The notes beneath the pieces were generated by a model that ran no database searches, was not told where the DNA came from, and saw only the letters and a list, made by a program, of their open reading frames with translations. Of a stretch of DNA of 64,000 nucleotides, positions 37,395 to 48,990 are shown piece by piece (positions within the stretch are counted from its first letter, which is position 1; every line of letters begins with the position of its first letter). Origin of the DNA: Aedes albopictus (taxonomy: Eukaryota; Arthropoda; Insecta; Diptera; Culicidae). A program made the position numbers and the translations under genes. The stretch spans positions 134,730,703 through 134,794,702 of the forward strand of contig NC_085137.1 in the NCBI RefSeq assembly GCF_035046485.1, read 5' to 3'.

Positions 37395-37677
37395 TCAACA
37401 TCAACAGTAGCACAAACATCAGTGTTTTTCTCTCGATTTAGATGCTTATGATAAGTGATTTCAGTAATTATCGAAATTTCTTGAGTCATAGTGTTAAACT
37501 ATCCTCTCATTTGAAAAAAATAATCGCCCAGGGAGTTTTCAATTTATGGCCGATTTTCGCACTCCAAACAAAGCAACAACAAAAACAAGCGAGAGTAGAG
37601 GCTAATATTTCATAATGGTGAAAACAGAACACTGATTTTTTCGGAATGAAATTTTTCAATCTAATATGCTGAATATA
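37395..37677 (+). repeat. Host repeat of the nest, left half
   Basis: Closely matches 3564-3843. It stops exactly at the TA before the 13-kb insertion; the remaining part resumes at 50681. Confidence 0.9.
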
Positions 37678-37775
37678 CACTGAAAGACGGCTTGCGGTTA
37701 TGGCAAGCACACAAATGTTTTCAAATTTACTATGGCAAAACATAATCTTCATCTCATAAACGCTTCTTGTGTGCA

Positions 37776-38064
37776 GAGATGGAATCCTTCTTCTTCTTGT
37801 TGGCGTAACGTCCTCATTGGGACAAAGCCTACTTCTCAGCTTAGTATTCAATGAGCACTTCCACAGTTATTAACTGAGAGCTTCCTCTGCCAATGACCAT
37901 TTTGCATGTGTATATCGTGTGGCAGGCACGAAGATACTCTATGCCCAAGGAAGTCAAGGAAATTTCCTTTACGAAAAGATCCTGGGCCGACCGGGAATCG
38001 AACCCGTCACCCTCAGCATGGTCATGCTGAATACCCGTGCGTTTACCGCCTCGGCTATATGGGC
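37776..38064 (-). mobile_element. Feilai-like tRNA-derived SINE, complete
   Basis: Minus strand: a tRNA-like head (ATAGCCGAGGCGGTAAACG, box B GGTTCGATTCCCGG), a body, and a (GAA)n-type tail. The 8-bp duplication TGTGTGCA is at 37768-37775 and 38065-38072. Sequence and layout fit the Feilai SINE described from Ae. aegypti; the family name is from memory. Confidence 0.85.
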
Positions 38065-38091
38065 TGTGTGCATTATGTTTCCTCTCATATC

Positions 38092-38160
38092 AACCGGTTC
38101 GATAGCCGAGTGGTAGCGTGCGAGCCTGGTGATCTCAAGATTCTTGGTTCGAATACGGTT
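38092..38160 (+). other. tRNA-like sequence
   Basis: GATAGCCGAGTGGTAGCG (box A-like) and GGTTCGAATACGG (box B-like) occur with tRNA-like spacing. The acceptor arms do not pair, so this is not a functional tRNA; it is probably a SINE head or tRNA relic inside the level-1 element. Confidence 0.45.
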
Positions 38161-39699
38161 GTCAACAGATACTTTTTTTAATTGTAAATCGGGTCCATGG
38201 TAGAGTTAAAAACATTAATCTGTTGAATTGAAACGAAACTCAGTCTGAACCAAGGTCTGAACAAATCAAGTGGCGTTGTGCATTTATGTTGACCCTCAGA
38301 ATAGTACACTAAAGATAATTTCCGTATATCTTTTATGTGTGAACCTACATAATTTTTTGCAATAAGCCTTCATTAATGATAATTATGTTTCGGAACATAA
38401 AAAATATACGGTTTGACGCAAATAAAATCCATTATTGAAACAAAATGAAAATTATTTATCGTGAGTAATAAAACTTATGTGTGAGCTTTATGACCTTTAT
38501 AGCCCGTGTTTCAATAATTATTATGAGATGGATTCAAATGAATTTAATATTTTGTGTTTTCATTTGTTATCGAATTTGTAATGAAATAAAACACAAGAAC
38601 TTAATAGTTCATATAGCTTTTAATAACATCTTTTGTACATCTAGTGTTGCTGCCGATGCTGGTCTAATATGTACGCGTATGAAGTTCCCGAAATCCCCTT
38701 GCGGGGGGCACGAAAATGAGTCTGTTCACCGGAGGTTGAGTTCATTCGGTTCGCCGGAAATCTTCGAATGGTGAAGGTGATGATCCGTCGGCTTCTAATG
38801 GACTGCATTGCAGCGATGCTCCAGGAACTGGATTGCGGTTTTCCCTATTAAGGTTCTCAGGGTGGCCAGCGAACCGGGAAAACCGGGAGAACCGGGAAAA
38901 AGCCGGGAATTCGGAATCACCGGGAAAAAAACGGGAAATATTCGGGAATTCAGATTGCCACCGGGAAAATTTTGCATTTCCAGGAATAATTCCATACCTA
39001 CTGCTCTATTATTTCTAATTATTAATCACTTTTTTATCATCCATGAAAATAATCTGTAATGCCAAGCTTGTTGCTGGTTTAACAAAAGTTGCAATATTTC
39101 GATATATTTTATTGAAAATACGACTTGCGTTATATTTAGATGTTGAGAATTTTAAAATCATAATATCGGTTGCTGAAGTCGATCTGTTAAGTCATTTTAA
39201 AAGTTATAACTGTTTTTATTCTTAGTTTTCAGAAAATCAAGAAGAAACAATAATTTATAATTCCTGCGTAATAATGTAAAGAGTTTCAGTAAACTTTAGT
39301 AAAGGGCAATCTTCCTCTGAATTAGTCTTGTATCGATGTCACCAAAATACAATAATGCTACAAAAACTAACAAGGGCACTCACATGTTTCTTTTCACTTG
39401 TCTACATCAAATTGAAATTGTGGGAAATGTATTTTAACAACAGCAAAAGGAATTGATGAAAGACAGACTAAATGGAGTAAATAGGACGTTGTCGTTGGCT
39501 AAATTTTAACAACAGTTATGTACAGCTAAACTGAAACCTAGAATCAGTATTTTTACTTGGCCAAACGTAATTCTAAGCAGTTTTTTTTTGGCAAGTGTTA
39601 CTAAAACAAATAATGTTATTATATGGAACATGAGAGACGAACACAAAACAATAAAGCCTATAGGCTTTCTGAAATAAAATGTAAAATTGTTAAAAGGAA

Positions 39700-39890
39700 T
39701 TAACGATTGCTCAAAGGAATTCAGCAATAAGGCCAGTTTCGTGTTCAAAAGGAATCGCTCAAAAAAATTTTAGACCAATTCCTGGAATAAAAATTCCACA
39801 GTGACAGCCATTTGAATTGTCATTCCTTCGCAACTGCGTACTGCGAAGAAAAACGGTTTCTTGGGCGATTCATGCAAGAATTTCTGTAAT
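39700..39890 (+). repeat. Diverged copy of the repeat at 47511-47760 (opposite orientation)
   Basis: TTTGAATTGTCATTCCTTCG and GCAACTGCGTACTGCG match the reverse complement of the 47.6-kb block. Non-coding. Confidence 0.65.
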
Positions 39891-40092
39891 ATAATTGCTT
39901 TCTATCAAAAGTTTGAATATTTTTCAAAGAAGCCTGTGTGCCAAAAATGGCTGAATCTGAACATGTTGTTTAAATTAAGTTGATATGAAACATCTTCAAA
40001 ATTTTAACACAAGTATCAGGCATACTGTATCAATTCTAGTGGAAATGATGTTTTGACGTTCAAACTAAAAATGAGAAGAAATGTGAAAGTAC

Positions 40093-40140
40093 TTTCTTCT
40101 TCTTCTTCTTCTTGGCGTGACGTCCTCACTGGGACAAAGC
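40093..40140 (-). mobile_element. Feilai-like SINE, 3' piece of a split copy
   Basis: (TTC)n tail followed by GGCGTGACGTCCTCACTGG and GACAAAGC. It is cut at this point by the level-3 element; the rest of the same SINE continues at 49526. Confidence 0.85.
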
Positions 40141-40805
40141 CGAGGGGGGCGACACTCCTGGGATGAACCCTCATTCCCAAAAATCGCCAATAATTCCTTT
40201 CAGTGTAAGCTCACTTTTTCATCCTCATCCCATTCTAACCATTCTCACCTATTCCTTTCATCCCAAATCCATCCTCAGCTCATTCTGTCTCATGAGCGCT
40301 TGCACGCTCACGTCATCATCATCTCCTTCTCTTTCTTTCCTTCGGCGTCGGTCCATAAAGCCGTCCTTGCCCTCAAAAAAAATTTGAGGGCAATGTTTAC
40401 AAATCGTATGGGAATTCGATGAGGTTATGTTTTTGATGCAAGCCTCTATCTTTTGTCATATTTTTAGTTCAGAAATGTCAGTTCAGTGTTTGTTTTGAAG
40501 GTTTTGAACGAGAAAAAATAAAAGAAATCGCAAGTCTCGGTCTCGGCCGTCTCGGCGCAAGTGGAAAGATCGTGGACACAGGATCAACGTCGATCTTCCG
40601 AAGGGATTCGAGCTGATTGCAGTGATACTTAATCCGTAAGTTTCTGGGGTGAGGAGTTAACAGAATGTGTTTGTTTTATTAAGGTTTTATTTTTTCAGAA
40701 CAGCTGGAATCTAGCTGCGGCTGCGGGTGCCAGCCGGTCAACATTTGCCAGAGGAGATCAACAAAGGAAAACATTTATTGCTCATCATCACAGCTAGGAT
40801 CTATG

Positions 40806-41110
40806 TCATAGCCCGCTGAGTTCCTCGCCTTCTTGTGTAACCCGGATCTGTGACGAACACCAATTTTGCAGGATTGTTTTTCGACATCCTTGCAATATGC
40901 CCTGCCCTCCTTTCGGCTTTGGATGCTGGGTTAGCCGTACAGTGCAGCGAGCTCCTCGGCGAGCTCGTGGTTCATGCTTCGCCACCACACACCGCCGAAG
41001 ATCTTAGCATACGTCACTCGAAAACTCCGAGTGCTTGCAGGTCCTCCTCGAGCATGGAAGGAGAAGGCATATTACCGAAGAAGGAGGTTAGCTGGAAACC
41101 CACCAACAAA
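40806..41110 (-). pseudogene. Non-LTR reverse transcriptase fragment
   Basis: Contains degraded versions of blocks found at 24720-24840 (GAGCTCGTGGTTCATGC, CGAAAACTCC, GCAGGTCCTC), so it is a relic of the same or a related LINE. Frames are broken. Confidence 0.6.
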
Positions 41111-41261
41111 GATGGATGATGAAGCATTGGTGCATAGCAACTTGGTATGCGAAAGACGACGGAAAATTACAAATTGTTTTTCTGCATTGAGCTATAGCAC
41201 GGTGAGTTAGGTTTTTATGATTACCACACGTAAAACATTTGAGTTGTTAGATTTATTTTTC

Positions 41262-41760
41262 TTTGATTGGCGTTACGTTCCAGCAGGGACAAAGCCTACT
41301 TCTCAGTTTTTTTTCAGTACAGTATTTCTTAATTAATAATAAATTAAGCTTAATCTGTTAATAATCAATTATTATCATTTACGACATTTCACCCAAGATT
41401 TTACCTAAAAGTGGGCATTCTTGTTGGATAAATAATCATGAATGAAATTGAATTTCATTCACATATCGCTTGGTAGGAACGGAAAAACTCAATGCTTAAG
41501 GGTGTTAACGGTGTCAATGATATGTTCATTACGAAAAGTTCCACGACTGATCGGGAATGTGTCTATTGAAAAAATATATTATTCATAAAATATGGTGATT
41601 TACCTTCTTCTTCTTCTTATCGGAATTACGTCCTATTGAGACTTAGCCTGCTTCTCAGCTGTGTTCTTTAAGCGAAAACTTCCACAGCTCTTAACTGAGA
41701 TCTTCCTCTGTCTGACCATTTTGCATTCGTATATATTGCGTGGTGGAATAGGCATGGGCG
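41262..41760 (-). mobile_element. Two Feilai-like SINE fragments
   Basis: 41262-41310 (GGGACAAAGCCTACTTCTC) and 41605-41755 ((TTC)n, GCCTGCTTCTCAGCT, CTTCCTCTG). Both are diverged and incomplete. Confidence 0.65.
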
Positions 41761-42009
41761 TAGCCAGAAGGAGGCAAGGGGGCGTGCTATCCCCACTCCC
41801 CACAATTTAAATTTAATTCAATCCAACTTAAAATTGTCAGAGTTCCAGAAAAAAAAAACTGAGAATTTTACCAAATAACAAGCTAGATTGATTGGCTGAA
41901 TTTTGTGATTTTGATTCATGGAATACAAAAACAATAAGCCATTTTTTCCGGATATGCCGGAACCGCTCCCGGTAGTAAAAGAGAACAACCATGCTAAGAG
42001 CAAAAAACC

Positions 42010-43080
42010 GGTGATTTCTTCATGAGTTCCTCCAGGGTCACCTTCAGAAATTCCTAAAGGGACTTCTCCATGAATTTCTCTCCCGTGAATTCCTCCATGG
42101 ACATTTTGCGCGGTTCCGATAGTGATTGTTTCAGGGCTTGTTCCAAAAAATGATACTGGAATTGTCCAACCATTACTTCAGATTGTTTTTATATATACCT
42201 ACTTCATCCAGGATGCATCGACAAATTCCTCCAAGTATTTTCCCATAGCTTCTTTCAAAGATTCCAAAATGGATTCCTCCAGAGATTCCTTCAAGAATTC
42301 TTCTAGGGATTTCACCAGAAATTACACCGAGAATTTTCCTATAAAATCTTTAGAGCTTCCTCCGTGGTTGTTCCAATGCTATATTTCAAGGATTCGTTTA
42401 GGTATTTCTGCTGGTATTCTTTCAAAGATTTCTTTTAATTTTTCTTTGTATATTCCTTCAAAAATTCTGCTACAGTTTGTTCCAATAATTCCATCTAGAA
42501 TTATCCGAAGTACGTATGCAGGAATTTCTTCCAGGAGTTCTTTCAGAAAATTTAACTAGATATTATTCCAAATGAATCCAGGAATTCCTTGAACATTTTG
42601 TACAAAAAATCCTTTAAGAGCCCATCAAGGGATTTCTTAAAAAAAATCGTCCTCCTGGGATTTCTTCCGGAATTCTTCCTGGGATTCCTCCAGGGATTTC
42701 CCCAGGGGTTCTTCCAGAGTTATTTTTGGGAATTCCTGCATGTATTCTTTCAGGAATTTCTCCAGACATTCCTCCAGGAATTTCTACAGAAATTCTTCCA
42801 GAGATTCCTCCAGAAATTGCTGCAGGGATTCCTCCAGGAATTCCCTTAAACATTCCCCTAAGGTTTCTTCCAGGAATTGCTTCAGATATTCCTCCAAGAA
42901 TTCCTTTAGAGATTTATCTAAGAATTCCTAAAATTCCTTCTAAGATTGCACCAGGAGTTTGTCCAGAAGTTCGTCCAGGCATTCCTCTAGGATTTCCTCC
43001 AGGAATTGCTTCAGTGTTTCTTCAGGATATTCTCCAGCGATTTCTCCAAGAATTCTTCCAGGGGTTCCTTACGAAATTCC
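42010..43080. repeat. 12-mer array, dense
   Basis: Among the clearest arrays: ATTCCTCCAGGA repeated with little disturbance from 42650 to 43060. It creates frames such as 42726-43175 (IPPEIPPEI style), 42589-42849 (FLQEF style) and 42740-42931 (SRNSSRDSS style). These are translations of the same repeat in three frames. Confidence 0.9.
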
Positions 43081-43084
43081 TTAA

Positions 43085-43440
43085 GCAATTGGCTTCTTTA
43101 GCGGTGTTGAGAAAATTCCATATTCTGAATCTGCATGCCAAACTGAGCCGAAATCCAAATTTTCATAAATTTTGATAGCCGGGAACCTATTTAAAAATCA
43201 ATGTGAAGTTTGTATGGGAGCGATTTGTCGAATCACCCCTCGTCGCATTTTGTACTGCGCGGAGCTGTCAAGCAGTTGCCCAGCTGTCAAAAGGTTATTT
43301 CATAAAATCTCCCATTGATTTTAGGTATCAAAATAAAGTTCTAAAAATCTGAAAAAAATCATAGTGGCTCAGATCAATAATTTATTCTATTAAAAATCAT
43401 AGTGGCTCAGAAATCAGTAATTTATTCTCAATTTAAAAAC
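43085..43440 (-). repeat. Inverted copy of the repeat at 4380-4720
   Basis: Reverse-complement match including CTGTCAAAAGG, CTCCCATACAAA-type and CATAGTGGCTCAG blocks. A short local duplication of AATCATAGTGGCTCAGA occurs near 43360-43410. Confidence 0.8.
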
Positions 43441-44260
43441 CCAATTCCTCCAGGAATTCCTCAAGAGATTTCTGCAGAAATATATCCATGGATTCCTTCA
43501 CGAATTCCTCCTAGGATTTCTCCAGAAATTTCTCCGTAAGTTCCACCATGGAAACCTCCAGGGGTTCCACCAAGGATTCCTCCAGAAATTAAGCTAGGAA
43601 TTGCTCCAGGACTTTCTCAAGGAACTTCTTCAGAAATTTATCCTGGCATGTCTCATAGAATTCCTCTGGGGGTTCCTCCAAGAAATTTTCCAAGAATTCA
43701 TCCAGGGATTACTCCAGGAATTTATCCCGGAATTTCTCCAGGGATTTCATCAGGTATTCGTCCAGGCATTCTTCCAAGAATTCCTTTAGGGATTTCTCTA
43801 AGAAGTTCCACCAGGAATTCCTCAAGAGATGTTTTCAGAAATTTTTCCAATGGTTCCTCGAGCAATCCCTCCAGGAATTCTTTCAGAGATTCCTCCAGGA
43901 ATTCTTTCAGAGATTTCTTCAGGAATTCTTGCAAAGATTGTTCCAGGAATTTCTCCAGAGATTCCACCAGATATACTTTTAGATATTCCTCTAAGGATTC
44001 CTCCAGGTATTCTTCCCGGAGTTCAGACAGGGTTTCCTGCATGGAGTTTCAAGGGATTGTTCCAGGAATTCCTCTAATGATTTCTTCAGAATGCACCCAA
44101 GAATTTCTCCAGGATAACTTGAAGATTTTTTTAATTACCTAAAGGATTTCTACAGGAACCTACAGGAATCTACAGCGATTTGTATTAGAATTCTTCAAGA
44201 TAATCTTCAAGATTTTTTTCGGGGATTCACCTAGGGGATTTTTACAGAGATACCTTGAAG
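43441..44260. repeat. 12-mer array, dense
   Basis: Same motif as above. The 164- and 106-residue frames on opposite strands (43648-44142, 43722-44042) come from the array. The minus-strand frame, rich in EEFLEESLKE, would look like a coiled coil but has no other sign of being a gene. Confidence 0.9.
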
Positions 44261-45059
44261 AGTTTCCTCCAGTGAAAGTGGTGGTTTACCGAGCATTTCA
44301 GATAAATATGCCGAAACCTTGATCGAAACATACCTACAATCACCAATGTTCCATCTGATAACAGCAGGTTAGCGTTAAACTGTTGAAGGCGCAAAGGAGA
44401 TATGTTTCAGGGATATAGCACGATATAGTGTCCTTTGTGAAGATTGTAGAAAAAATGTTAAGTTCGCCTAAAAAGTTTTTAGGCTTCTGAATTGAGATAC
44501 ATATACCTTAGACAAATGAGGCAAACGATTGTCAGGCTATTCAAATATTTTTAAATGACAAATACTAATACACGGTACAATATTTTTTTCTTTTTATTAC
44601 TCGATGTTATCCAGGTTAAACCAGCGAATCGGCCGTTGAGGGCATTGACACACGATGTTGCTGCACAGGCTCAAATCTTTCGCTGCAACGTGCTCCCGTA
44701 TCAGCAAATACATGATATTTAGAAGTGTTTTTCTTGTTGTTCTTAATAATAAAACATTTGGTGGTGGGGTGTTGAGTTGGGTTGGGATTTATCCGAAAAT
44801 AGTGTGTGCGACCATTGGGACTCAGACAGGGGGTTATATCTAGGCACTAATTTACGCTTATATCACGCTCTAATTTAGCAATTTTTATACCAATCAACTT
44901 TGTACCGTATCTCAATGAGTGGATTTTTCCTAAGAACTATGAAGTAGTTCTTCCAAATATTCTAAGTGTCACTTAAAATGTTCACGTTTAATTTAAATTG
45001 TTAAGTTTGCATTGGTTTATCTTGTAGTCTTAGATATTTTCGTCAAAGTAATTCTATTT
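44261..45059. other. Unassigned intergenic DNA
   Basis: A fragment near 44500-44540 resembles the end of the hairpin MITE at 57258 (CAAACGATTGTCAGG). Otherwise nothing recognisable. Confidence 0.4.
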
Positions 45060-47485
45060 CTTCAAGAAGGTTCACCATGTCCTCTTGAATTGCTAGGTTA
45101 TGCACGAACGAGCACTTCAAAATAGGTCACTATTGCTTTGCAGTATTCAGAAGTTCATTTGATATTTTTGCAACTAAACTACAAGTCAGAATTCGTAATT
45201 AAGAAGGTTTACCAAGTCCTCTCATATTGCTAGGTGACTAGTAACCTGCACTAGCTTGCAACTAGTCAGAATTTGTAGTTTAGGAGGTTCACTAAGTCCT
45301 CTTAAAGTGCAAGGTGACGCACAATACGAGTAATTGTAATTAAGAAGGTTCACCAAGTCCTCTCATATTGCCTTGTGACCCACAATTCGAAATTGCTTTG
45401 AACTATTTAGTAGGCTACGAGATATTCTTGCAACTATTCTAAATTTTCCGTTTATAAGGTTCACTAAGTCCTTTTAAACTGTCAGGTGACGCACAATACG
45501 AGATCTTTAAAGTAGGTCACTGTTGCTTTGCCAGTATACATTTGTTCATGAGATATTCTAGCAACTAAACTACAAGTCAGCACCTGTAATTTAGAAGGTT
45601 CACCAAGTCCTCTCATATTGCTAGGTGACTAGTCACCTGCACTAGCTTGCAACTAGTCAGAATTTGTAGTTTATGAGGTTCACTAAGTCCTCTTATAGTG
45701 CAAGGTGACGCACATTACGAGTAGTTGTAATTAAGAAGGTTTACCAAGTCCTCTCATATTGCCTAGTGACCCACAATTCGAAATTGCTTTGAACTATTTA
45801 GTAGGGTACGAGATATTCTTGCAACTATTCTAAATTTTCCGTTTATAAGGTTCACTAAGTCCTTTTAAACTGTCAGGTGACGCACAATACGAGATCTTTA
45901 AAGAGGTCACTGTTGCTTTGCCAGTATACATTTGTTCATGAGATATTCTAGCAACTAAACTACAAGTCAGAACCTGTAATTTAGAAGGTTTACCAAGTCC
46001 TCTCATATTGCTAGGTGACAAGTCACCTGCGCTAGCTTGCAACTAGTCAGAATTTGTAGTTTATGAGGTTCACTAAGTCCTCTTAAAGTGCAAGGTGACG
46101 CACATACGAGTACTTCAAAATAGGTCACTGTTGCCGCAGACAGACGTTCAAGTTTGACTCAGCAGCTTGTGTAAAAAACATGGCCGCCACAAATTGCCAA
46201 GTGGCAATCAGCGAACAGATGGCGTTAGCGACGTTCATATTCAATCGCTGCCTCACATGGGCGTTGCGACCAACAACTGTCACCTCGGTCGCCTTCCAGC
46301 CGGATGGCGGGAAAAGAACGCAAGTGTTGCACGCTAATAATATTTCCACATAATTTTTGCAGAGTAAATGACTTTTATTGATTGTCTAAAATCTTTTGCA
46401 CAAATTAGCGCAGGACTCTTGTAAACTATTTTACACATTATAACTTTTATATTACATAGATTTGCTTGAATAGAACTGCATTTGGATGATCTTCACTCGC
46501 ATTGGAAAATCTTTGTGAATGTGACGCAAATGTAGGAATGATTTTGACAGTGTTTGTTTTGATTTTATTTCTCGGTGGGTGGTGAATTGGGTGGTAAGTA
46601 AGCGGCTGGAAGCACGTGGTTTCTCAAACTGTCAACTGCACTGTGGCAATCGGTTGCCTAGGTGTCGCTAGTGAAAATTTATATAGAAAATTTGAATAAA
46701 TTTGTTCGAGCTAGAACGTCTGTCTGCGCTGTTGCTTTGCCAGTATACATTTGTTCATGAGATATTCTAGCAACTAAACTACAAGTCAGAACCTGTAATT
46801 TAAAAGGTTTACCAAGTCCTCTCATATTGCTAGGTGACTAGTCAGAATTTGTATGTTAGGAGATTCACTAAGTCCTATTAAAGTGCAAGGTGACGCACAT
46901 TACGAGTAATTGTAATTAAGAAGGTTCACCAAGTCCTCTCATATTACCTGGTGATCCAAAATTCGAAATTGCTTTGAACTATTTAGTAGGCTACGAGATA
47001 TTCTTGTAACTAGTCTAAATTTTCCGTTTATAAGGTTCACTAAGTCCTTTTAAATTGCTAGGTGACGCACAATAAGAGTTCTTCAAAGTAGATCACTGTT
47101 TCTTTGCCAGTAAACTTACATTTGTTCATGAGATATTCTTGCAACTAGGTAGTCAGAACTTGTAATTAGAAAGTTCTCTCATATTGCTAGGTGACGCACA
47201 CTATGAAATTGCGTTGAACTAAACTATTCAGCAGTCTACGAGATATTATTGCAACTTGCCTGAATTTCCCGTTTAGAAGACTCACCAAGTTCTCTTAAAT
47301 TGCTTGGTGACGGACAATATGAGAGCTTAATAAAAGGTCACTATTATGTACTTTGATGTATTCATTAGTTTATTAGATATGCTTGCAACTAGTCAGAACT
47401 TGTTGTTTAGAAGGTTCACTAAGGAGTCCTAAGTTGCTTGGTGACGCAAAATACGAGTACTAATAGAAAGTCACTATTACTTTGA
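45060..47485. repeat. Higher-order satellite, ~391-bp period
   Basis: Subunits each start AAGGTT(C/T)ACCAAGTCC or AGGTTCACTAAGTCC. Four subunits of about 82, 60, 112 and 137 bp make a higher-order unit of about 391 bp; units start at 45203, 45594 and 45984. Units become irregular after 46730. The array is interrupted at 46135-46728 by a transposon. Confidence 0.88.
46135..46728. mobile_element. TIR element in the satellite (594 bp), relative of the CACAGACA family
   Basis: Exact 15-bp inverted ends CGCAGACAGACGTTC and a 7-bp duplication CTGTTGC (46128-46134, 46729-46735). The uninterrupted satellite reads CACTGTTGCTTTGCC, confirming the insertion point. It contains ATGGCCGCCACA and GC-richer DNA but no transposase. 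Confidence 0.9.
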
Positions 47486-47510
47486 AATATTCACGAATCC
47501 ACTTTTGAAC

Positions 47511-47790
47511 GTGAATCGTTGGCATTCCCGCTTTCGCGCTGTTTGCAGTTCAGAAGGAATTTCTCGGCCTATCTTGATGCATGGGAAATTCCTTGCCTGA
47601 ATCGCCCGAGAAACCGTTTTTCTTCCATCGCAGTACGCAGTTGCGAAGAAATGACAATTCAAATGGCCGTCACCGTAGAAAGTTTCTGCCAGGAATCGCT
47701 CAAGAAGTTTCTTGAGAGATTCCTTTTGAACTCGAAACTGCGCTTTACGCTGGCAAATTATGAAGGGATACGGATTCGAACATATCATAT
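47511..47790. repeat. Repeat with imperfect inverted ends
   Basis: Includes AGTTCAGAAGGAAT near the left and ATTCCTTTTGAACT near the right. The opposite-orientation relative is at 39700-39890. Overlapping frames on both strands are not considered genes. Confidence 0.6.
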
Positions 47791-47954
47791 ACTATCAAAG
47801 GAGGAAAGGTACGTTAACAAGAATAATTCAGTATAAGTTGCACCTCAAGAAAATAAAATTTAGTAGCATCCAACGGCTGAATTGTAGGTTATTTTTTTGT
47901 CCTTAATCACGAGATTTTTAACCTATGACAAGTTCATCTCAATGACCACGATAA

Positions 47955-48075
47955 CACTTCCCTCCCGAAGGAAGAACTCACATTTTGTTAGTATGTCGGG
48001 AGCTGGATTGGAATCCCAGGTCCTCGGCGTAATTGTCACGTGTTTAAAACACTACACCAGATCCTCTCCGCATAG
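47955..48075 (-). mobile_element. tRNA-derived SINE fragment (second family)
   Basis: Relative of 23345-23505: GAAGGAAGAACTCACATTT, CCCAGGTCCTC and ACACCAGATCC shared. Minus-strand box-A-like GGTGTAGTGTTTTAAAC. Confidence 0.65.
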
Positions 48076-48129
48076 GTTTAATTTTATTTATATTGAAAAG
48101 ATTTACATCGACAAAAACATGTAGAAATA

Positions 48130-48990
48130 TCTCAATCACATGCCGGATCCCACCAATCCGTTCGGTATGGGTTCAGTCGATCGGTAGCAAACATCATGTA
48201 GCAGCTCGCAGGCCAGCAAATGAATCGCTTTGGCCACGCTGGTACTATTTCGGCGGTGAAGCTAACCAGAAGAATCATTTTTCGGACGGACACTCGCGTC
48301 AACAGGGCCACCAACTGTTCGAGCGTCTGATTTGCTTGTTTTATCGGTTCTTCAGCGCTGCCACAATGCGACATCCTTCTCCATGGCTAGCCGTGGATTG
48401 ATAGCGATCAGATCAGCAGTGTACAACACAACGTATACGGCATCGGAACTAAGCTTCTTAAAGGAGGTCAGCTCCTAGCGGGTGCAGAACGTCGATCGAC
48501 GGGTCAGCTTACCGGATATCTGTATGCCGCGGTGAATGGTTTGGATGACATTTTGTGGGTGTTGTGACTGATGTTGGTTGGGGTTGAGAGAATCGGTACA
48601 GTCTCCGGCGGGAGGTATCTATCCACATATTTGTCGCACATATTGAGGGCCCCATCCAGGCGACCTGTTGATTAGTTCAGGACTCCCAGGTCTTTCATCG
48701 AATTTGCTCGGCGCAACACTGGTTTATCAGGCGATCCGACATACGCTCTTCGCACTTAGTTTCTATCATCTGTGAAGAAAGATACATTGAGAAAATCGTC
48801 TGTTCGACATAATACATGCTCTTACACATAAAATTATCCATATTGTGCAGTGGCCCTTCGATGAGCTTCGGCCGGACGTAAGGAATCCTCCGTCAATCCA
48901 ATCCATTACTCTCCTTGGGGTAAACTCTACCGCCGAACCACGATTGGACTCCATCGGCGGGACACGCAAAAACGGCTACGCTCAAAAATG
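48130..48990 (-). pseudogene. Coding-like DNA of unknown origin, frames broken
   Basis: GC-richer than its surroundings, with minus-strand frames of 67-80 residues (for example 48374-48132, MSHCGSAEEPIKQANQTLEQLVALL...). Frames switch several times, as in a decayed coding region or retrocopy. I do not recognise the family. Confidence 0.3.

Noticed and set aside
37980..38064. tRNA-like GCCGAGGCGG...GGTTCGATTCC on the minus strand
   Set aside because: It is the head of a Feilai-like SINE with its own TSD and tail, not a tRNA gene.
40520..40720. Possible small spliced gene (basic peptide SRSRPSRRKWKDRGHRINV, donor near 40638, acceptor near 40700)
   Set aside because: No start codon, stops directly upstream, no known family, and it lies within the nested repeat.
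42589..44142. Many open frames of 60-165 residues on both strands, some coiled-coil-like (for example 43722-44042 minus)
   Set aside because: They are translations of the 12-mer repeat in different frames, with no splice sites, promoter or family match.
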